DNA from: Corallococcus macrosporus
Lineage (GTDB): Bacteria; Myxococcota; Myxococcia; Myxococcales; Myxococcaceae
Assembly (NCBI RefSeq): GCF_017302985.1
Contig: NZ_JAFIMU010000009.1
Coordinates: 248,001 to 312,000, forward strand
Direction: 5' to 3'
Length of the DNA stretch: 64,000 bases
The notes under the pieces are model-generated. The model made no database searches, was not told where the DNA came from, and was given only the letters and a program-made list of their open reading frames with translations. Position numbers and translations under genes: made by a program. Below, piece by piece: positions 59,248-64,000 of this stretch. Positions within the stretch are counted from its first letter, which is position 1. Each line of letters begins with the position of its first letter.

Positions 59248-61434
59248 ATGTTAGATCTGTCCTCTATGCCGGAGTTCGAACTCGTCAGTGAGCACAAGCC
59301 GCAGGGCGACCAGCCAAGGGCCATCGGGGAGTTGACCGAGGGCCTGCTTCGCGGCGACCGCTACCAGACCCTCCTGGGCGTCACCGGCTCGGGGAAGACC
59401 TTCACGATGGCGAACCTCATCGCCAACGTGAAACGGCCCGCGCTGGTCATCGCGCACAACAAGACGCTGGCCGCCCAGCTCTACGGCGAGTTCAAGGCGC
59501 TCTTCCCGAACAACGCCGTCGAGTACTTCGTCTCGTACTACGACTACTACCAGCCCGAGGCCTACGTCCCGTCGACGGACACCTTCATCGAGAAGGACTC
59601 GTCCATCAACGACAACATCGAACGGATGCGCCACTCGGCGACGCACAGCCTGCGCACCCGCAACGACGTCATCATCGTGGCCAGCGTGTCCTGCATCTAC
59701 GGCCTGGGCGCGGCGCGCAGCTACGTGGACCTGGCCATCCGCGCCGCCGTGGGCGAGGAGATGGGCCGCGACGGCTTCATGCGCAAGCTGGTGGAGGCCC
59801 AGTACGAGCGCAATGACCTGGACTTCCACCGCGGCACCTTCCGCGCCCGAGGCGACACCGTGGAGGTGTTCCCCGCGTACGAAGAGGAGCGCGCCGTGCG
59901 CGTCAGCTTCTTCGGCGACGAGGTGGAGCGCATCACCGAGTTCGACCCGCTGCGCGGCCAGACGCTGAACGCGTTGGAGAAGATCGTCATCTTCCCCGCC
60001 AGCCACTACGTCGCCGGCGCGGACGCGCGCCAGAACGCCATGCGCACCATCCGCGAGGAGCTGGCCGAACAGCTCCAGAAGTTCAAGGCGGAGGGCAAGC
60101 TGCTGGAGGCGCAGCGCCTGGAGCAGCGCACCATGTTCGACCTGGAGATGATTGAGCAGGTGGGCTACTGCAACGGCATCGAGAACTACTCGCGCCACTT
60201 CACCGGGCGCGCGCCGGGCGAAGCGGCCCCGTGCCTCATCGACTACTTCCCGCGCGACCTGCTGGTCCTCATCGACGAGAGCCACCAGACCGTCTCCCAG
60301 ATTGGCGCCATGTACCGCGGCGACCGCGCCCGCAAGGAGACGCTGGTCAACTTCGGCTTCCGCATGCCCAGCGCGCTGGACAACCGGCCGCTGAAGTTCG
60401 GCGAGTTCGAGGAGATGGTCCCCCAGGCCGTCTTCGTCTCCGCGACCCCCGCCGAGTACGAGCTCCAGAAGTCCAAGGGCGTGGTGGTGGAGCAGATCAT
60501 CCGCCCCACCGGCCTCACCGACCCGGAGGTGGAGACGCGCCCCGCGGGCAATCAGGTGGACGACCTGCTGGAAGAGGTCCGCGTGCGCGTGTCGCGCAAC
60601 GAGCGCGTGCTGGTGACGACGCTCACCAAGCGCATGGCGGAGGACCTCACCGAGTACTACAGCGACGTGGGCGTGAAGGTCCGCTACCTGCACTCGGACA
60701 TCGACGCGATCCAGCGCATGGCCATCATCCGCGACCTGCGCCGGGGCGAGTTCGACGTGCTCGTGGGCATCAACCTCCTGCGCGAGGGCCTGGACATCCC
60801 GGAGGTGTCGCTGGTGGCCATCCTGGACGCCGACAAGGAGGGTTTCCTGCGCAGCCACGTGTCGCTCATCCAGACCATTGGCCGCGCGGCGCGCAACGTG
60901 AACGGGCGCGTCATCATGTACTCGGATCAGATGACCGACTCCATGAAGCGCGCCATGGATGAAACGGCGCGCCGCCGTGAGATCCAGCAGGCGTACAACA
61001 AGGAGCACGGCATCACGCCGCGGTCCGTGAAGAGCAACATCACCGACTTCACGGAGAACATCCCGGACTACGACGCGGGCGCGGGCGCGCTGCCCATGGC
61101 GGCGGAAGGGGAGAACGACCTCCTGGAGCCCAAGGAGATCAAGCGCCTCATCGAGGAGTTCAACGCGGAGATGCTCAAGGCCGCGGACGAGATGCAGTTC
61201 GAGAAGGCCGCCGAGTTCCGCGACCGCGTCCAGCTGCTCAAGGACATGGACCTGGGGCTCAAGCCCGCGTCGCGCTCACTGCTCCGCGCGCCGGCCAAGG
61301 CGGTGGATCAGCCCGGCACCACCCCGAAGAAGGGCAGGGGACGCGGACGGCCTTCCGCGTCCGGTGGCGGTTCGTCTGGCGGTTCTTCTGGGGCCGCGAA
61401 GCCCGCGGCCCGTTCGCGTTCGCGCAAGAACTAG
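59248..61434 (+). CDS. uvrB: Excinuclease ABC subunit B
   Basis: UvrB verifies damage handed over by UvrA and recruits UvrC. The protein has about 728 residues from ATG 59248 (59266 is another in-frame ATG). Motifs: Walker [11 protein letters not shown], the beta-hairpin [21 protein letters not shown] (written here only as its YYDYYQ core), DEXH as [21 protein letters not shown], motif [15 protein letters not shown], and the C-terminal UVR domain ([20 protein letters not shown]). After the UVR domain is an extra roughly 60-residue tail, Arg/Lys/Gly/Ser-rich ([17 protein letters not shown]), that standard UvrB lacks. It lies 8 bp upstream of uvrC. Confidence 0.98.
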   Translation: MLDLSSMPEFELVSEHKPQGDQPRAIGELTEGLLRGDRYQTLLGVTGSGKTFTMANLIANVKRPALVIAHNKTLAAQLYGEFKALFPNNAVEYFVSYYDYYQPEAYVPSTDTFIEKDSSINDNIERMRHSATHSLRTRNDVIIVASVSCIYGLGAARSYVDLAIRAAVGEEMGRDGFMRKLVEAQYERNDLDFHRGTFRARGDTVEVFPAYEEERAVRVSFFGDEVERITEFDPLRGQTLNALEKIVIFPASHYVAGADARQNAMRTIREELAEQLQKFKAEGKLLEAQRLEQRTMFDLEMIEQVGYCNGIENYSRHFTGRAPGEAAPCLIDYFPRDLLVLIDESHQTVSQIGAMYRGDRARKETLVNFGFRMPSALDNRPLKFGEFEEMVPQAVFVSATPAEYELQKSKGVVVEQIIRPTGLTDPEVETRPAGNQVDDLLEEVRVRVSRNERVLVTTLTKRMAEDLTEYYSDVGVKVRYLHSDIDAIQRMAIIRDLRRGEFDVLVGINLLREGLDIPEVSLVAILDADKEGFLRSHVSLIQTIGRAARNVNGRVIMYSDQMTDSMKRAMDETARRREIQQAYNKEHGITPRSVKSNITDFTENIPDYDAGAGALPMAAEGENDLLEPKEIKRLIEEFNAEMLKAADEMQFEKAAEFRDRVQLLKDMDLGLKPASRSLLRAPAKAVDQPGTTPKKGRGRGRPSASGGGSSGGSSGAAKPAARSRSRKN

Positions 61435-61442
61435 GACCCATC

Positions 61443-63383
61443 ATGGACATCCGGCTGCAGGAGAAGCTGGACGCGCTGCCCACCGAGCCCGGCGTGTACC
61501 TGATGAAGGACAAGCGCGGGACCATCATCTACGTGGGCAAGGCGGTGAACCTGCGCAGCCGCGTGCGCAGCTACTTCAACCGCTCCGGGGACACCCGCGT
61601 CTTCGTGTCCCTGCTGGACACGATGCTGGGCGACCTGGAGACGGTGCTCGTCCACAACGAGAAGGAGGCCCTGCTCCTTGAGAACGAGCTGATCAAGAAG
61701 CACAAGCCGCGCTTCAACGTCCTGCTCAAGGACGACAAGCAGTTCATCTCCCTGCGCCTGGACCGCACCCAGCCGTTCCCCCGGCTGGAGGTGGTGCGCA
61801 AGTACGAGAAGGACGGCGCGCGCTACTTCGGCCCGTACTCCAGCGCGGGCGCCATCCGCGAAACGCTGCGCCTCATCAACCGCTTCTTCCGCCTGCGCAC
61901 CTGCACGGACCACGTGCTCGCCAACCGCAAGCGGCCGTGCCTGCTGTATCAAATCGGACGGTGCCCCGCGCCCTGCGTCCATCCGGTGTCCCCGGAGGAC
62001 TACCGCAAGAGCGTGGACGAAGTGGCCATGTTCCTGGAGGGCAAGGCGGGGCAGCTCATCGAGGGCCTGCGCCTGCGCATGAAGCGCGCGGCGGTGGAGC
62101 TGAAGTTCGAGGAGGCCGCCCGCGTGCGCGACCAGTTGCTCGCCATCGAGCGCAGCCTGGAGCGCCAGAAGGTGGCCACCACCGACTTCAAGGACCAGGA
62201 CGTCTTCGCCCTGTACCGCGAGGGCGACCGCATCCTGTTCTACGTGCTGCACGTGCGGCAGGGCCGGCTCAACGGCGGCCAGGCCTTCCCCTTCGGCAGC
62301 CAGGAGTTCCCGGACGACGAGCTGCTCGCCTCGTTCGTGAACCTCTACTACGACCAGGGCGGCTTCGTGCCGGAGGAGGTCCTCCTGCCCCTGGAGCCCG
62401 GCGACGGCACCGACGGCCTGGAGGCCCTGCTCACGGAGCGCAAGGGCGAGCGCGTGCGCGTCTTCGTCCCCAAGCGCGGGGAGAAGCATGAGCTGGTGAA
62501 CATGGCGGTGAAGAACGCGGAGCAGGCGTTCATCGAGCGCAAGCGCACCAAGGACGAGACGGACACCGTCCTGTCACGGCTCCAGTCCAAGCTGGGCCTG
62601 CGCAACTTCCCGCGCCGCATGGAGTGCTACGACATCTCCCACTTCCAGAGCTCCTCCATCGTGGCGTCGCAGGTGGCCGTCACGGACGGGGAGACGGACA
62701 AGTCGCGCTACCGCAAATACAAGATCAAGTCCGTGGAGAAGCAGGACGACTTCGCCAGCATGTACGAGGTCATCACCCGCCGGCTCAAGCGCGGGCTGGA
62801 GGACAACGACCTGCCGGACCTGCTCGTCATCGACGGTGGCAAGGGCCAGCTCGCCAGCGCCCACGCGGCCATGAAGGACCTGGGCGTGGAGGGCGTGGAC
62901 GTGGTGGGCCTGGCCAAGAGCCGCGATCAGGAGGTCTTCGACCGCGACGCGGAGAGCGCGAAGAGCCCCGAGCGCGTGTTCGTGCTGGGCCGCAAGGACC
63001 CCATCGTCCTGCCCCAGAACTCGGCGGAAATGTTCATGCTCACTCGCATGCGGGATGAGGCCCACCGCTTCGCCATCACCTTCCAGGGCAAGTCCATGCG
63101 CAAGAGCGCCATGCGTTCAGCGCTGGAGGACATTCCCGGCGTGGGTGAAGGAAGGCGGAAGATGTTGCTGCGCCACTTCGGTTCTCTCAAGCGGGTGGGT
63201 GACGCCAGCATCGAGGAGCTGACCGAGGTCGTGGGCCCGGCGATGGCCGAGCGCGTCCACGCGGGCCTGCACGGCGACCCCGAGGACGACTCCGAGGACC
63301 CCGTGCGCGAAGCCTCCCTGGATGACGCTTCCGAACCCGTGCACGAAAAAGCGGATGGAGGGTCGCCACCCGGTGCGGCATGA
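61443..63383 (+). CDS. uvrC: Excinuclease ABC subunit C
   Basis: UvrC makes the 3' and 5' incisions at damaged DNA. 646 residues, start ATG 61443. The N-terminal GIY-YIG nuclease is visible ([20 protein letters not shown], with Arg and Glu positions downstream), followed by a Cys-rich segment and the UVR domain ([18 protein letters not shown]), the RNase H-like endonuclease ([12 protein letters not shown] and [14 protein letters not shown]), and a tandem helix-hairpin-helix near 560-605 ([20 protein letters not shown]). An acidic tail of about 30 residues ends the protein. It is translationally close to uvrB, an arrangement that keeps the pair stoichiometric. Confidence 0.98.
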   Translation: MDIRLQEKLDALPTEPGVYLMKDKRGTIIYVGKAVNLRSRVRSYFNRSGDTRVFVSLLDTMLGDLETVLVHNEKEALLLENELIKKHKPRFNVLLKDDKQFISLRLDRTQPFPRLEVVRKYEKDGARYFGPYSSAGAIRETLRLINRFFRLRTCTDHVLANRKRPCLLYQIGRCPAPCVHPVSPEDYRKSVDEVAMFLEGKAGQLIEGLRLRMKRAAVELKFEEAARVRDQLLAIERSLERQKVATTDFKDQDVFALYREGDRILFYVLHVRQGRLNGGQAFPFGSQEFPDDELLASFVNLYYDQGGFVPEEVLLPLEPGDGTDGLEALLTERKGERVRVFVPKRGEKHELVNMAVKNAEQAFIERKRTKDETDTVLSRLQSKLGLRNFPRRMECYDISHFQSSSIVASQVAVTDGETDKSRYRKYKIKSVEKQDDFASMYEVITRRLKRGLEDNDLPDLLVIDGGKGQLASAHAAMKDLGVEGVDVVGLAKSRDQEVFDRDAESAKSPERVFVLGRKDPIVLPQNSAEMFMLTRMRDEAHRFAITFQGKSMRKSAMRSALEDIPGVGEGRRKMLLRHFGSLKRVGDASIEELTEVVGPAMAERVHAGLHGDPEDDSEDPVREASLDDASEPVHEKADGGSPPGAA

Positions 63384-63420
63384 TTAAGTTCCGCTTCGGA
63401 CGCCGGGGGGACTGGCCGCT

Positions 63421-63447
63421 GGAACCCGCGACGTTCCTAGGGTTTTT
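63421..63447 (+). terminator. Weak candidate terminator after uvrC
   Basis: GGAAC and GTTCC form a short five-base stem with a seven-base loop, then TAGGG and five T residues. The stem is short, so termination would be partial at best. Confidence 0.35.
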
Positions 63448-63449
63448 CA

Positions 63450-63479
63450 TTGCGACCATGCTCGGCGCTGATTTATAGC
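63450..63479 (+). promoter_or_regulatory. Candidate promoter of the DUF507 gene
   Basis: TTGCGA (63450-63455) and TATAGC (63474-63479) at 18 bp spacing lie about 45 bp before the ATG, in an AT-richer patch. Each hexamer matches sigma-70 consensus at four positions. Confidence 0.4.
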
Positions 63480-63521
63480 GGTTGAAGATCCGAGCACGTT
63501 TGAAGAGGACGAGGGACCGAC

Positions 63522-64000
63522 ATGAGGCTGTATCCGAAGGTGATCCCGATCATCTCGCGCGAGGCCATTCAGCAGCTCATGCAGGACGGGGACATCGAGG
63601 TGGAGCCGATGCGCGTGGCCGACGCCGAGATGGATCTCTCCGCCATCATGCGCGAGTACCTCGCCAACGAAGAGCGTGTGAACCAGGCGACGCGCGAGGC
63701 CCTGGAGCGTCGGGGATATGACTACTCCAAGTTCAACCAGGTGAAGCGCGAGATGGCGGACGTGCGCGGCTTCAAGATGGGGGACGAGGGCATCGAGTAC
63801 GTCATCAACCAGATGATTGAGTTCCTCCTCATCAGCCGGAACGTCGAGGAGGTCTACTCGCCCGACAACGTGCTGCGTCAGAAGATGTTCCAGGGGATGA
63901 AGAAGCACCTGGACGTCGACGATGAGATCGACAAGGAGGCCCGCTCGCGGCTGAAGCACCTGCAGGAGGGCACGAGCGCCTTCGACATCGAGTACAACAA
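63522..64000 (+). CDS. DUF507-family protein (3' end outside window)
   Basis: The first 159 codons of a gene starting at ATG 63522 (MRLYPKVIPIISREAIQ) behind GAGGGA. The sequence is helical and charged, with YSKFNQVKREMADVRGFKMG and EYVINQMIEFLLISRNVEEV, the pattern of DUF507 proteins found mainly in deltaproteobacteria/Myxococcota and Aquificae. Their function is not known. The frame is open to the window edge. It has its own candidate promoter and is probably not part of the uvrBC transcript. Confidence 0.8.
   Translation, partial: MRLYPKVIPIISREAIQQLMQDGDIEVEPMRVADAEMDLSAIMREYLANEERVNQATREALERRGYDYSKFNQVKREMADVRGFKMGDEGIEYVINQMIEFLLISRNVEEVYSPDNVLRQKMFQGMKKHLDVDDEIDKEARSRLKHLQEGTSAFDIEYN

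Overview
This is a high-GC (roughly 70%), gene-dense stretch of a myxobacterial chromosome, most likely a member of the Myxococcaceae (Corallococcus, Myxococcus or a relative). The evidence is a 164-residue CdnL/CarD-type protein, abundant hybrid histidine kinases, FHA and TPR proteins, large surface lipoproteins, and overlapping ATGA/GTGA gene junctions. No rRNA, tRNA, cas gene, transposase or phage gene was seen. Gene starts were chosen by Shine-Dalgarno fit and family length; most long open frames opposite or across these genes are GC-driven shadows.

Layout. 1-5.4 kb: end of a SprT-like metalloprotease, an unknown protein, a polytopic membrane protein, a small secreted Cys-rich protein, a zinc-ribbon protein and nadA. 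5.7-11.9 kb: a three-gene signalling operon (pseudo-receiver/PilZ/GNAT-like protein, SAM methyltransferase, double-core histidine kinase). 12-19.4 kb: two POT peptide transporters, a FIST protein paired with a PAS/GAF kinase, and an HDAC-family deacetylase. 19.6-23.6 kb: a FadR-like regulator with a palindrome in front of it, then uvrA with a likely SOS box. 24-27.9 kb: a surface lipoprotein with six ASH-type repeats plus a VWA domain, then a protein strikingly like the eukaryotic RNA lariat debranching enzyme Dbr1. 27.9-34 kb: a four-gene chemosensory-like operon (CHASE3 hybrid kinase, CheR, CheB, receiver-kinase). 34-37.1 kb: PAP2 phosphatase, and a LysR regulator divergent from an alpha/beta hydrolase. 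37.1-37.75 kb: a noncoding tandem array of about 85-bp units, each centred on a palindrome. 38-47.7 kb: an AddB-like nuclease and AddA-like helicase pair, purA, a TPR protein and a PH-like protein. 47.7-56 kb: two FHA proteins, an outer-membrane barrel, a CBM9-like lipoprotein, comEC with a small partner, and cdnL. 56-64 kb: cysS, an M28 peptidase, uvrB, uvrC and the start of a DUF507 gene.

How the parts may work together. DNA metabolism recurs: UvrA, UvrB, UvrC, an AddAB-like end-processing pair and the ComEC DNA-uptake channel. Signal transduction forms the second block, with four histidine kinases, a CheR/CheB pair, PilZ, FIST and FHA proteins.

The most unusual item is a dispersed palindrome family. 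Twelve-bp arms AACTGGTCCGAC flank one central base. It occurs alone at 19.6 kb (in front of the FadR-like gene) and 54.25 kb (between convergent genes), and as an eight-unit array at 37.1-37.7 kb. Each arm resembles the E. coli FadR operator, and the neighbouring regulator keeps the FadR DNA-contact residues, so an operator/decoy system is a testable idea. Compensatory arm changes within the array and the convergent-gene copy instead suggest a REP-like structural element; the sequence alone does not decide between them.
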